Source of the DNA: Akkermansia muciniphila
GTDB lineage: Bacteria; Verrucomicrobiota; Verrucomicrobiia; Verrucomicrobiales; Akkermansiaceae
DNA: 64,000 bases
Reading direction: 5' to 3'
NCBI GenBank assembly: GCA_945901795.1
Contig: CAMDLP010000004.1
Coordinates: 1 to 64,000, forward strand
Shown here: positions 33,040 to 41,770 of the stretch, in pieces
Numbering within the stretch: the stretch's first letter is position 1
Layout of the letters: each line of letters opens with the position of its first letter
Position numbers and translations under genes: made by a program
The notes under the pieces: generated by a model
Database searches by the model: none
What the model was told of the DNA's origin: nothing
What the model saw: only the letters and a program-made list of their open reading frames with translations

Positions 33040-34067
33040 GCGACGACGAATCCCCGCGCCCGCCGCGGCGCAAGCGCTACAGCGGGAAAAACCCCCGCCG
33101 TTTCGAGGACAAATACAAGGAGCACGACCCCGCCCGCTACGGCGAGACGGTCGCCAAGGTCATCGCCTCCGGCAAGACGCCCGCGGGTTCTCACATTCCG
33201 ATCCTCACGGACGAATGCCTTGAAGCTCTCAAGTTAGAACCCGGCATGATCGGCGTGGACGCGACGCTCGGCTACGGCGGCCATGCTGCGAGGATTCTGG
33301 AGAAAATCGCTCCTGATGGAAAACTCATCGGCCTGGATCTCGATCCGTTGGAGCTTCCGAAAACCGCCGCCCGCTTGCGCGCGACGGGCTTCGCCGAGGA
33401 TCGTTTTGAAGCCGTGCGCTCCAACTACGCCGGCATTGCCAAAGTTCTGGCAGAACGCGGCTTGCAGGAGGTGGATTTCATCTTCGCCGATCTCGGTTGC
33501 TCCTCGATGCAGTTCGACGATCCGTCACGCGGCTTCAGTTTCAAAGCCGCCGGCCCGCTCGACATGCGGATGAATCCAAGCCGCGGCCTATCCGCTGCCG
33601 ACTGGCTGGCGAAAGTCAGTATCGAGAAACTCGAAACCGCCCTTCACGAGCATGCGGACGAACCCCGTGCGGAATCCATCGCACTTGCTCTCGCGGGAAC
33701 TTGGTTTTCCAGCACCATCGCCCTTGCCCAGGCGATCCGCGAGTCTGTCCGCATCAGCGACGAGGACGAGCGGGAGCTCACCGTGCGCCGGGTCTTCCAG
33801 GCGGTTAGGATCGCGGTGAACGAGGAGTTCACCGCGCTCGACGCGTTTCTGCGGGTCCTACCCAAGTGCCTGAAGCCGGGCGCGCGGGCGGCCATTCTCA
33901 GCTTCCACTCGGGCGAGGACCGCCGGGTGAAACAGTCGATGAGAGCCGGCGTCCGCGACGGGATCTATTCCGAAACGAGCGACGGCCCCATCACCGCCGG
34001 CCCGGAAGAGCGGCGCTTGAATCCGAGGAGCAGCGCCGCCAAGTTGCGCTGGGTCACGCGGGCCTAA
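33036..34067 (+). CDS. rsmH: 16S rRNA (cytosine-1402-N4)-methyltransferase
   Basis: 343 residues starting at a GTG coupled to the upstream stop. It methylates C1402 in the decoding centre with SAM. After a basic N-terminal extension of about 50 residues the family motifs appear: HIPILTDECLEAL, GVDATLGYGGHAARIL, FIFADLGCSSMQFDDPSRGFSF, GPLDMRMNP and the late ILSFHSGEDRRVKQ. The gene is usually first in the dcw cluster, but here it lies outside that context. Confidence 0.95.
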   Translation: MSDDESPRPPRRKRYSGKNPRRFEDKYKEHDPARYGETVAKVIASGKTPAGSHIPILTDECLEALKLEPGMIGVDATLGYGGHAARILEKIAPDGKLIGLDLDPLELPKTAARLRATGFAEDRFEAVRSNYAGIAKVLAERGLQEVDFIFADLGCSSMQFDDPSRGFSFKAAGPLDMRMNPSRGLSAADWLAKVSIEKLETALHEHADEPRAESIALALAGTWFSSTIALAQAIRESVRISDEDERELTVRRVFQAVRIAVNEEFTALDAFLRVLPKCLKPGARAAILSFHSGEDRRVKQSMRAGVRDGIYSETSDGPITAGPEERRLNPRSSAAKLRWVTRA

Positions 34068-34158
34068 CGAATGAAGCTGCGCGGTCCGGCATGGGTTCTT
34101 CCTCGACGGCGGCGCGTGACCCGTGCTGGCTATTGCCCGTCACGCCATCCATTGAATC

Positions 34159-34977
34159 ATGCCCGAACTTCCCGAAGTCGAAACCACCCGCCGCGGCATC
34201 GAGCCGCATGTCAGCGGGGCGCGGATCAAGGAGCTGATCATCCGGCGTCATGATTTGCGCCAGCCGGTTTCGGAGAACATCTTGGAAATCGAAGGGCGCA
34301 AGATCCGGCGCGTGACGAGGCGCTCGAAGTATCTGTTACTTGAAATCGACGACGGCTCCACTCTGCTGATCCACCTCGGGATGTCCGGCAGCTTGCGGGT
34401 GATCGATCCGGCGGATGAGTGGAAAAAGCACGACCACATCGGCATCACGCTGGGAAATGGCAAGCAGCTGCGCTTCCACGATCCCCGGCGCTTCGGGCTG
34501 GTGCTGCGGCTGATGGAGTCCGACCCGATGACGCACGCGTTGCTAAGAAGCCTCGGCCCGGAACCGTTGGAAAGCGGCTTCACCGTTGAGCACCTCAAAG
34601 CCGCCTGCGCGAAACGCTCGGCCGCGATCAAGCTCGTCATCATGGATGCGAAAGCCGTCGTCGGCGTGGGAAATATCTACGCTTCCGAGGCCTTGTTCCG
34701 CGCCGGCATCCGGCCGCAAACCCCGGCGCACAAACTCACGAAACCGCGCTTGGAAAAACTCGTTGCGTCGATCTGCCAGGTTCTATCCGCCTCCATCGAG
34801 GAAGGCGGCACGACGTTGCGGGATTTCCTCAACTCTGACGGCAAGCCCGGTTATTTCAAACAGCGGCTCTTCGTTTATGACCGGAAGGGCGAGCCTTGCC
34901 GCGGTTGCGAAACTTCTATCCGCCATGAGGTTCTCGGTCAGCGCGCGACGTATTGGTGCCCGGTCTGTCAGAAGTAG
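34159..34977 (+). CDS. mutM: Formamidopyrimidine-DNA glycosylase
   Basis: 272 residues. It removes 8-oxoguanine and formamidopyrimidines and cuts the abasic site. The catalytic Pro2/Glu3 start MPELPEVETTRRGIEP is intact, as are the His/Asp region HDPRRFG, the helix-two-turn-helix MDAKAVVGVGNIYASEALF and a complete C-terminal zinc finger CRGCETSIRHEVLGQRATYWCPVCQ. It follows rsmH by 91 bases on the same strand and converges with prmA. Confidence 0.96.
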   Translation: MPELPEVETTRRGIEPHVSGARIKELIIRRHDLRQPVSENILEIEGRKIRRVTRRSKYLLLEIDDGSTLLIHLGMSGSLRVIDPADEWKKHDHIGITLGNGKQLRFHDPRRFGLVLRLMESDPMTHALLRSLGPEPLESGFTVEHLKAACAKRSAAIKLVIMDAKAVVGVGNIYASEALFRAGIRPQTPAHKLTKPRLEKLVASICQVLSASIEEGGTTLRDFLNSDGKPGYFKQRLFVYDRKGEPCRGCETSIRHEVLGQRATYWCPVCQK

Positions 34978-34983
34978 CTTTCC

Positions 34984-35847
34984 TCAGGCCCCCGCCGCGA
35001 TCAAGTCCGCCAGATGCCCGCCGTGCGCGGTCACCCATTTGCCCTTTTTCACCACCTTGGTGAAACCGAGTCCGCTGGCCGCCGCGGCTTTGAAAACGTC
35101 CCAAGCCTGCGTCGCAAGGATGCCGGAAACGATCAGGTCGCCGCCGGGCGCAAGCGATTTCGCGATCACCGGCCAAGCCTCGATCAGGATGGTGGAAAAT
35201 AAGTTAGCGAGCACCACGTCGTAGCCCTTTTTGCGCGGCTTCCATTTCAGGACGTCCTGTTCCCGCATCAGGATGTCCGGCGTGCCGTTGCGTTCGATGT
35301 TGCGAATGCCGACGGCGACGGCGAACGGGTCGAAATCACAGGCGAAGGTCTCTCCCGCACCCAGCTTCTTCGCGGCGATGGCCAGCACGCCGGTGCCGGT
35401 GCCGAGGTCGGCGACCGTCCAGTTGGTGCCTTTGCGGGCGCGGGCGACGTCCACGAGCAGACGCAGGCAGGTCGATGTGGTCGCGTGATCGCCGGTGCCG
35501 AAGGCCATTTCCGGCGGGATCACGATGATCTCGCGCTTCGGATTCGCCTTTTTCAGCGCGGCGAGTTCCTTCGGGCGTTTTTCCGCGGTCAGCATGAAAA
35601 CGTCGCGCACCTTGACCGGGCGGGGGGCTTCGACCGGCTTGTCCCACTCGGCGGCGGCCATTTTGCGGACGCTGCCGCCGAATTGCGCGACGACGGCGTC
35701 GGCTTCCTTTTGGGTGGCGCAGAAGAGCCGGACGCGGATGGATTTGCCGCCCTTGATCATCTCGATGACCAGATTCGGATTTCCAGCGAACCGTTCTTCC
35801 CAGGCATCCATCCACTTCGCGGCGGAGAGTTTCGACCAAACGAACAT
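34984..35847 (-). CDS. prmA: Ribosomal protein L11 methyltransferase
   Basis: About 287 residues from the ATG at 35847 (MFVWSKLSAAKWMDAWEERF). It trimethylates L11 using SAM. Family features: the N-terminal ferredoxin-like domain with W-W-rich segments, IIVIPPEMAFGTGDHATTSTCLRLL, the SAM loop VADLGTGTGVLAIAA, and the VLANLFSTILIEAWPVIA motif (canonical NILA replaced by ANLF). The gene begins 36 bases after a tRNA-Gly and could be read from its promoter. The start is set there because further upstream codons would run through the tRNA. Confidence 0.9.
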   Translation of the reverse strand: MFVWSKLSAAKWMDAWEERFAGNPNLVIEMIKGGKSIRVRLFCATQKEADAVVAQFGGSVRKMAAAEWDKPVEAPRPVKVRDVFMLTAEKRPKELAALKKANPKREIIVIPPEMAFGTGDHATTSTCLRLLVDVARARKGTNWTVADLGTGTGVLAIAAKKLGAGETFACDFDPFAVAVGIRNIERNGTPDILMREQDVLKWKPRKKGYDVVLANLFSTILIEAWPVIAKSLAPGGDLIVSGILATQAWDVFKAAAASGLGFTKVVKKGKWVTAHGGHLADLIAAGA

Positions 35848-35882
35848 GAGAAATTGCGGAGGGAAATGCGCTCCGGGGAAAT

Positions 35883-35957
35883 TGGAGCGGGCGATGAGAT
35901 TCGAACTCACGACATCCACCTTGGCAAGGTGGCGCTCTACCACTGAGCTACGCCCGC
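35883..35957 (-). tRNA. tRNA-Gly (anticodon GCC)
   Basis: On the minus strand the 75-base cloverleaf has acceptor arms GCGGGCG / CGCCCGC, D arm GCTC-AGTGGTA-GAGC, anticodon stem CCACC/GGTGG around TTGCCAA (anticodon GCC, reading GGC/GGU), T arm with GTTCGAATC, discriminator T and an encoded CCA end. Confidence 0.97.
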
Positions 35958-36067
35958 GTCGGAAAACGCGTCGACGGCTTTCTACATGGGGCCGGATCAC
36001 GGGCAAGCCAAAATTCACAAATTTTCCATGTTCATTTTTCCGGCGCTGCGTTTCCTTTGCCGCACGC

Positions 36068-36856
36068 ATGTCCGACAAGCTCGCTGAAATCATCGCCACC
36101 AAACACCTCGAAGTCGCCGCCCTCATGCCGCGCGCCGCGTTGCTCCGCGCCGGAGCCCTCCAGCGCAACGATTTCGGCGGCTTCCGCGCCGCGCTCGATC
36201 GCGGCCCCGGCCGGCTCGGGGTCATCGCCGAGGTGAAAAAGGCGTCGCCCTCCGTCGGCCTGATCGATCCGGACTTCGATCCCGTCCGCCAGGCGAAGCG
36301 CTATCTGGACGGCGGCGCGTCCTGCCTCTCGATCCTTACCGACGAACAATATTTCCAAGGCTCGCTCGCCTATCTCTCGCAAATCTCGAAATTTTCCGCC
36401 GCCCCGCTCCTCCGCAAGGACTTCATGATCCACGAGGTGCAAATCCACGAAGCCGTCGTCACCGGGGCCGACGCGATCCTTCTCATCGTTGCCGCGCTCG
36501 ACGACGAAACGCTCCGCCGCCTCTATGACGAGGCAAAATCGTTCTCGCTCGACGTGCTCGTCGAAGTCCATGACATCCGGGAAATGGAGCGCGCGCTCGA
36601 ACTTGGCGCCGACCTGATCGGCGTGAACAACCGGAATTTGAAGACCTTCGCCGTCGATCTCGCCACCACCGAGCAGCTCGCCGAGGAAGTCCCGGACGAC
36701 GTGCTGCTCGTTTCGGAAAGCGGGATCAAGTCCGTGGAAGACGCCCGCCGCGTGCTCGAAGCCGGGGCAAACGCCGTGCTCATCGGCGAAGCACTCATGC
36801 GCGCCCACGACCCATCGCGGGAAATCGAGGCCTATCTGGCGCTTGAAAGTGTCTGA
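36068..36856 (+). CDS. trpC: Indole-3-glycerol phosphate synthase
   Basis: 262 residues, the single-domain TrpC barrel that closes the ring of CdRP to indole-3-glycerol phosphate in tryptophan synthesis. Motifs: VIAEVKKASPSVGLI (catalytic Lys), SILTDEQYFQGS, LLRKDFMIHEVQIHEA, DVLVEVHD, IGVNNRNLKTF and LVSESGIKS with a final VLIGEALM phosphate loop. The ATG at 36068 is chosen; the upstream frame is non-coding and runs across the tRNA region. No other trp gene is adjacent. Confidence 0.96.
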   Translation: MSDKLAEIIATKHLEVAALMPRAALLRAGALQRNDFGGFRAALDRGPGRLGVIAEVKKASPSVGLIDPDFDPVRQAKRYLDGGASCLSILTDEQYFQGSLAYLSQISKFSAAPLLRKDFMIHEVQIHEAVVTGADAILLIVAALDDETLRRLYDEAKSFSLDVLVEVHDIREMERALELGADLIGVNNRNLKTFAVDLATTEQLAEEVPDDVLLVSESGIKSVEDARRVLEAGANAVLIGEALMRAHDPSREIEAYLALESV

Positions 36857-36976
36857 CGGCAGGCTTATTGCTGCTTTGCAAGCGGCGGTTTTTGTGGAAT
36901 TGAATGCCTGCTGCACTTTCATCCGGGCTGCTGATTTATTTGAAACCCATCTACTTTTCCGGCTCCAGACTGATCC

Positions 36977-38605
36977 ATGAAACGAAATTTCCGGCCTATC
37001 GTCACCTTTGGGATCGTCGCGTTTTGCGGCCTTCTCGGGTGGTTGGCGCTCCGGGACACGGGTGGGACCGCTGCGCGCCGCCAGTCGGAGCGACCGCTCC
37101 GGGAAGTCGCGGCGTCCGCCAGGTCGAAGGCTCCGCGGACCGCGAGACACCTCGTCCGCGACGAGTTCCGGGACGGTACGACCGTGGAGATTTTCGCCAG
37201 CAGCGAGCCGGGCGAGGTGATCCTGCGTTTTCCCTCGGAGGAAACTTACGGCAACTTCCTGTTCGCGCTCGAGGGCGGCGGCAAGACCCGCCTGATAGGA
37301 CGGCTGGACCCGCTCAAAGCCGTCCGTCTCGGCTACGACGAGTGGTCGGATCTCTCCAACCTTTTGGCCGGGGAAAACATCAGCGCCTACGATTCGCTGC
37401 CCTCCGTGCCCGCCCCGACTCCGGTTAGTGGCGGCTATCAGGACGAGCTCGTCGGATTCGGCGACGGACTGCTGCCGTGGCTCGGCATCACCTCGGACAA
37501 TTCCAACTGGGGAGCCGGAGTTAGAATCGCGGTGCTCGACACCGGCGTTGTCCCGCATCCCGCGCTGCCGGGGCTTATGAAATCCATCGAGATCAAACCT
37601 TTCCCGCAGGATTTTAGCAAAACGCGCGGCCACGGCACGGCGGTCGCCTCGCTGATCGCGGGCAACGACGCGTCCGCGCCCGGAGTCGCCCCCGCGGCGG
37701 AAATCATTTCCATCCGGATCGCCGACGAGTCCGGAAAGGCCGACTCCTTCGCGCTCGCCGCCGGCATTATCGCCGCCATCGACGCCGGGGCGCAGATCAT
37801 CAATATCTCGATGGGCACCCCCGAGAACAACCCGCTCATCGAGGATGCCGTGCTCTACGCCCACAAGCGGCAAGTTCTGATCGTCGCGGCATCGGGAAAT
37901 TCCGAGCAAGCCGATGCCTCCTATCCGGCGGCTTATCCGAGCGTCATCAGCGTCGGTGCGGTGGACGCGCGCGGCGAGCACCTCGAGTTTTCTAACTACG
38001 GCACCTATCTCTCCGTCACCGCGCCCGGCCACTCGCTCAACGTGGCCTGGCCGGGAAATCGCTACGCCCGGATCAGCGGCACCTCGGCCAGCGCGCCCAT
38101 CGTCGCCGGAGCTATCGCGGCGACCATGTCCAGCGGTGCCGGCGTCACGATGAGCGCCAGCCAGGCGGCGGAAATCGTCATGAACTATTCGAACGAGGCC
38201 GGCATTCCGGGGCCGGATTCCGAATACGGCGTGGGCATCATCGACATGGGCCGCGTCATGAGCCGCGGCGTCCCGGGAATCATCGATGCCGCGATCACCC
38301 ACCAGCAGATTTCGAAATCCAGCGATCCCGCTGCCAGCGACGAGATCCAAGTCACCGTGCAAAACCGCGGCACCGCTGTCCTAGTCAATACGCTCGTGGA
38401 AATCACCACGCCCATCGGCAGCCGTCAGTTCAATGTGACGACTCTCGCCCCCGGAGCGGTGCAAACCTTCTCGATGCCTGTCCGGCTGGGCGGCCTGCCG
38501 AAAAACGAGCCGCTCCAAGTCAGCTCAGCGCTGGATTTCGGAGCGATGGGGCAGGACGTCACGCCGCATAACAACCGCCGGAGCGACGCGCTCTACCGGC
38601 GCTAA
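36977..38605 (+). CDS. Subtilisin-like (S8) serine protease with a C-terminal CARDB-like domain
   Basis: 542 residues with an N-terminal membrane anchor or signal (residues 8-26). An inhibitor-like pro-region of about 150 residues precedes the catalytic domain with Asp188 in IAVLDTGV, His219 in RGHGTAVASLIAG, Asn308 in AASGNSE and Ser370 in SGTSASAPIVAG, so the triad is complete. The last roughly 110 residues form a beta-rich domain (DEIQVTVQNRGTAVLVNTLVEI) resembling CARDB adhesion modules. An exported protease. It is monocistronic, with a dispersed repeat downstream. Confidence 0.92.
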   Translation: MKRNFRPIVTFGIVAFCGLLGWLALRDTGGTAARRQSERPLREVAASARSKAPRTARHLVRDEFRDGTTVEIFASSEPGEVILRFPSEETYGNFLFALEGGGKTRLIGRLDPLKAVRLGYDEWSDLSNLLAGENISAYDSLPSVPAPTPVSGGYQDELVGFGDGLLPWLGITSDNSNWGAGVRIAVLDTGVVPHPALPGLMKSIEIKPFPQDFSKTRGHGTAVASLIAGNDASAPGVAPAAEIISIRIADESGKADSFALAAGIIAAIDAGAQIINISMGTPENNPLIEDAVLYAHKRQVLIVAASGNSEQADASYPAAYPSVISVGAVDARGEHLEFSNYGTYLSVTAPGHSLNVAWPGNRYARISGTSASAPIVAGAIAATMSSGAGVTMSASQAAEIVMNYSNEAGIPGPDSEYGVGIIDMGRVMSRGVPGIIDAAITHQQISKSSDPAASDEIQVTVQNRGTAVLVNTLVEITTPIGSRQFNVTTLAPGAVQTFSMPVRLGGLPKNEPLQVSSALDFGAMGQDVTPHNNRRSDALYRR

Positions 38606-38632
38606 CGGGATAAGGGGCGTGGTATTAGACTC

Positions 38633-38804
38633 GGCGCGAGACGCGCCAGCCACGGAGTGCGGCACGCTCTGCTGCCGCCGGCGGGGGATGGAAGCTCTGC
38701 TCCATGGGGTGCGGAGCTCTTGTTTTTCCATGCGAAGAGCTCCGCGCCGCATCCGGCAGAGCCGGAGCTGCCGGGGGCGCGAGCAGAGCATCGCGCACTC
38801 CGGG
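38633..38804. repeat. Dispersed long palindromic element, family C (plus a short hairpin)
   Basis: 38633-38647 is the hairpin GGCGCG-AGA-CGCGCC followed by AGCCAC, also seen inverted at 25221. From 38656 to 38804 lies an element of about 150 bases that recurs on the opposite strand at 55369-55522 with most positions identical. Its ends (AGTGCGGCACGCTCTGCT and the complement of GAGCAGAGC..GCGCACTC) are inverted repeats, and inner hairpins are also present. Confidence 0.85.
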
Positions 38805-38834
38805 ACATGCGAAGGGAGGAGACCTCCCTTCCCC

Positions 38835-39401
38835 TTAGAGGTAATACGGCTTGAGCATCCAGTAACAGACCGGGCCGGTGACGGCGACGTAGAGCCACAG
38901 CGGGAAGACCCAGCGGGCGAGCTTGCGGTGGGCGGCGAAGCGGTTGGTCCAACCGGCGATGAAGGTGAACAGGATGAACGGCAGGCTCACCGCCGCGGAG
39001 ACGATGTGGGTGATGAGCAGGAGGAAATAAACCGTGCGCATGGTGCCCGTGCCGCCGTAGCGCGTCGGGTCGTTGGTCATGTGATAGGCGACGTAGGAGA
39101 GTAGGAACAGCACCGAGAGGAACATGGCAAAAACCATGGTGGCGCGGTGCAGACGGACATTGCCGAGCTTGATGAAGATCACGGAGACGAGCAGCACCAC
39201 GGCGGCGAGCGCGTTGATCCCGGCGTGGAGCGGCGGCAGGAAGGTGGTGCTCCAGCCTTCCGGCAGCGGCAGCTTGACCTTCTGCATGACCACCACGAGC
39301 AGCAGCACTGCGGCGGATAGAATCCATGCGGCGAGGCCGAGTTTTTTCGAGAGCTCCTCCTGCGGCGGGCGGGCGAGCCATTGGTTGCGTTCGTCGTTCA
39401 T
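38835..39401 (-). CDS. DUF420 family membrane protein
   Basis: 188 residues with five hydrophobic segments. DUF420 features are visible: PPLHAGINALAAVVLLVSVIFIK, then HRATMVFAMFLSVLFLLSYVAYH, YFLLLITHIVSAAVSLP and the basic HRKLARWVFPLWLYVAVTGP. Histidines on the helices resemble heme-copper oxidase assembly proteins (CtaM-like), and DUF420 genes often lie with caa3 oxidase and SCO genes. Here two SCO-like genes precede it and the starts and stops overlap by one base, so the three form an operon. Confidence 0.88.
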   Translation of the reverse strand: MNDERNQWLARPPQEELSKKLGLAAWILSAAVLLLVVVMQKVKLPLPEGWSTTFLPPLHAGINALAAVVLLVSVIFIKLGNVRLHRATMVFAMFLSVLFLLSYVAYHMTNDPTRYGGTGTMRTVYFLLLITHIVSAAVSLPFILFTFIAGWTNRFAAHRKLARWVFPLWLYVAVTGPVCYWMLKPYYL

Positions 39402-40126
39402 CAGATGCCGGGGGATTCGTTTTTTTCAAGTTCCGCGCGGATGCGGCCGAACAACTCGTCCTTGAGCTTCTGGTAGAGATTTGGATCGAGCTTCTTGCCT
39501 TCCTCGGAGCGGGCGTCGGCGAGCGGCCATTTGCCGATCACCTTGAAATCGCGGTCCACCAGGATGAAGCCGAGGTCGTGCGCGTATTTGCCGTTGGCCT
39601 CGATGTCGAGCGGGTCGGTGCGCTCGCGGATGCCGAAGAACTTGAGTTCCTTTTCGAGATACTGGTGGGTGGCCTTGGCGTCACCGGCGTTGAGGAACCA
39701 CCAGTTCTTGGTGTCGGCGCTGAGGGCCTTGGCGTAGTCGGCGAGCTTCTCCTGCTTGTCGTTTTCCGGGTCCACGGAGATACAGGTGATGTGGAAATCC
39801 GGGTGCTTGCCGAACTCGTCGTAGAGTTTCCGCAGCTCCTCGCCGTTGCGGACGGCGCAGTGCGGGCAGATCGCGAAGAACTCGGCGGCGATCCAGACCT
39901 TGCCGCGCAGGTCGGAGAGTTTGACCGGCTGGTTGTCCTGGTTGACGGCGGATAGATCCTTGGCGATTTCAAACCACTGAGGCGGGGTTTCCTTGCCGGT
40001 GTCGATCACCGGTGCCTGATAGGGCGTGTCAAGTCCCGGCCGCAGCCACATGGCGAGGCTGATGATGCCGACGGAGACTGCAGCGACGCCGGTGTAGAAG
40101 AGGGCGATGGTGGTGTTGCGTTTCAT
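39401..40126 (-). CDS. SCO1/SenC-like thioredoxin-fold protein with a CxxC pair
   Basis: 241 residues: an N-terminal membrane anchor (IALFYTGVAAVSVGIISLAMW), then a thioredoxin fold with KLSDLRGKVWIAAEFFAICPHCAVRN, where a CPHC pair replaces the CxxxC of classical SCO proteins, and HDLGFILVDRDFKVIGKW. Proteins of this type insert copper into or reduce the CuA site of cytochrome oxidase, though the motif here is closer to a disulfide reductase. The ATG at 40126 shares its last base with the upstream stop. Confidence 0.85.
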   Translation of the reverse strand: MKRNTTIALFYTGVAAVSVGIISLAMWLRPGLDTPYQAPVIDTGKETPPQWFEIAKDLSAVNQDNQPVKLSDLRGKVWIAAEFFAICPHCAVRNGEELRKLYDEFGKHPDFHITCISVDPENDKQEKLADYAKALSADTKNWWFLNAGDAKATHQYLEKELKFFGIRERTDPLDIEANGKYAHDLGFILVDRDFKVIGKWPLADARSEEGKKLDPNLYQKLKDELFGRIRAELEKNESPGI

Positions 40127-40902
40127 CAGTTTTTGAAGGGTTCCGCGAGTAGTTTGTCGATGGTTTGGTTGAGCAAGACTTCGAGTTCTTCGGCGTTGGT
40201 GTTGGCGGTGCCGGTCTTGGCTCCCTTGGCGTCCCACGCGGCGGCCTGCTCGAAATCAAAGGTGGCGATGAACGGCGGGCCGCCCTGTTTTTGCGGCACC
40301 ACGGCGCGGCGGATGTGGCCGTTCTTGTCGATCAGGACGATGGCCGCGTCGTAGTCCCATTTGCCGGTCTTCTCGTTCGGATCGGTAGTGGCCTTGAGTT
40401 CGTTCTTGATGAACTTGTGGAGGGTTTTCGGCTCGTTGCCGCCGAGCCACCACTGCGGCAATTTCATGCCGTGGGTGGCCGCGGTCTCGGTGAGGGTGGC
40501 GAGAAGTTTTTCCGCGGGGAGAGGATCGATGACGAGCGAGACGAGGTGGAAATCCGCATCTGCCGCACGGGATTCGGCCAACCGTTTCATAACGGCCATG
40601 CTGCGCGCGGCGATCTCCGGGTCTCTCAGGCTGAACACGTTGATGGCGATGACTTTTCCACGGAGGTCGGCGAGATCGGCGGTTTTTCCGTCCTGGCGGA
40701 GCATCCGCAAATCCCGCTCCGGAGTGATGCGGTAGATGACGGCGGGGCGGTCGTCCTTGGCCTGGCCGACCGACCATTTTTCGTAAGCCTTGAGCACCAG
40801 CCAACCGCCTAGCAGCATGATGCCAACGAGAACGAAGGCGGTGTTGCGGAGTTTTTTGGGGTCGCGGATGGCGGGTTCGAGACTGGGATCGGGCAGGGGC
40901 AT
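40126..40902 (-). CDS. SCO-like thioredoxin-fold protein lacking the active-site cysteines
   Basis: 258 residues with one membrane helix (FVLVGIMLLGGWLVLKAY). The fold matches the next gene (LADLRGKVIAINVFSLRDPEIAARSMAVMKRL, YDAAIVLIDKNGHIRRAVVP), but the redox motif position reads FSLRDPE with no cysteine, so it cannot do thiol or copper chemistry at that site. First gene of the operon with the CxxC protein and DUF420. It is probably a structural partner; a helper role in oxidase assembly is inferred from context only. Confidence 0.82.
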   Translation of the reverse strand: MPLPDPSLEPAIRDPKKLRNTAFVLVGIMLLGGWLVLKAYEKWSVGQAKDDRPAVIYRITPERDLRMLRQDGKTADLADLRGKVIAINVFSLRDPEIAARSMAVMKRLAESRAADADFHLVSLVIDPLPAEKLLATLTETAATHGMKLPQWWLGGNEPKTLHKFIKNELKATTDPNEKTGKWDYDAAIVLIDKNGHIRRAVVPQKQGGPPFIATFDFEQAAAWDAKGAKTGTANTNAEELEVLLNQTIDKLLAEPFKN

Positions 40903-41007
40903 GGGCGGCGGAAGTTGGATTGGCCGGAGAGCAGGCGGAAATTCCTACGTCACGGGGCACGAGCGGCGGAAGTTAAACGGGAGCGGCGGTGAGGCAAGTG
41001 GAAGCAG

Positions 41008-41766
41008 CTATTTTTTAGCGACCTTGATTTCAAACATCTGCGGCCAGTATTTGCCGGTGACGAGGAGGTGGCCGGTGGCGTGGTCGTGGGCGATGCCGTT
41101 GAGGACCTCGGCGCGGTTGGGTTTGGGGAGTTGTTTTTTCAGGCCGGCGAGGTCGAGCCAGCCGGTGACCTGGCCGTCTTCGGGCGAGATGCGCGCGATC
41201 CTGTCGGTCTGGTAGATGTTGGCGAAGATCTCGCCGGCTATCCATTCGAGCTCGTTGAGGTTTTTGAGCGGGCTTTTGCCGTCTTTGACTTCGAGGGTTT
41301 TGACGACGGTGAAATCCTTGGGGTTGATGAATTTCAGGGAGCTGCTGCCGTCGCTCATGATGAGGATTTTGCCATCGCTGGTGAGGCCCCAGCCTTCGCC
41401 CTGATAGGTGTGGCTGCGGATCGGTTTGAAGGTGTCCGGCTCGAAGACGTAGGCGGTGTTTTCCTTCCAGGTGAGCACGAACATTTCGCCGTCGAGGACG
41501 GTGAGGCCTTCGCCGAAGACGGTCTTGGCGAGCGGGCGCTTGCGGAGGATTTTTCCGCTGGCGGGCTCGATTTCGCGGAGGGTGGACTCGCCGTATTGGC
41601 CGGTGCTTTCAAACAGGCGGCCGCCGGTGAGTTGCAGGCCCTGGGTGTAGGCGGTGGGATCGTGCGGGCGGGTGGAAATGACCTGATAGCCGAGCTGCTC
41701 CGGCGCGGATTTCTGGCAGGAGGTGAGCGCCAGCACGGCGGCGGCGAGCGAGGCGAACCATTTCAT
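41008..41766 (-). CDS. Glutaminyl-peptide cyclotransferase-type (plant/bacterial QC fold) lipoprotein
   Basis: 252 residues with a lipoprotein signal (AAAVLALTSC, lipid-bound Cys near residue 17). The rest is a five-bladed propeller of the plant-type glutaminyl cyclotransferase family: RPHDPTAYTQGLQL, STGQYGESTLREI, GEGLTVLDGEMFVLTW, GWGLTSDGKILIMSDGS, LNELEWIAGEIFANIYQTDRI and VLNGIAHDHATGHLLVTGKYW. Family enzymes cyclise N-terminal glutamine to pyroglutamate. It is 4 bases downstream of the rsmA-Nudix gene. Confidence 0.9.
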   Translation of the reverse strand: MKWFASLAAAVLALTSCQKSAPEQLGYQVISTRPHDPTAYTQGLQLTGGRLFESTGQYGESTLREIEPASGKILRKRPLAKTVFGEGLTVLDGEMFVLTWKENTAYVFEPDTFKPIRSHTYQGEGWGLTSDGKILIMSDGSSSLKFINPKDFTVVKTLEVKDGKSPLKNLNELEWIAGEIFANIYQTDRIARISPEDGQVTGWLDLAGLKKQLPKPNRAEVLNGIAHDHATGHLLVTGKYWPQMFEIKVAKK

Positions 41767-41770
41767 GAGG

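Noticed and set aside
34984-36225. Extended 413-codon start for prmA
   Set aside because: The extension would translate the tRNA-Gly gene and low-complexity codons; the family starts near 35847.
36032-38362. Long leftward open frame (about 776 codons) across trpC and the subtilase gene
   Set aside because: It is antisense to two genes with clear motifs, has no recognisable domain and results from high GC content.
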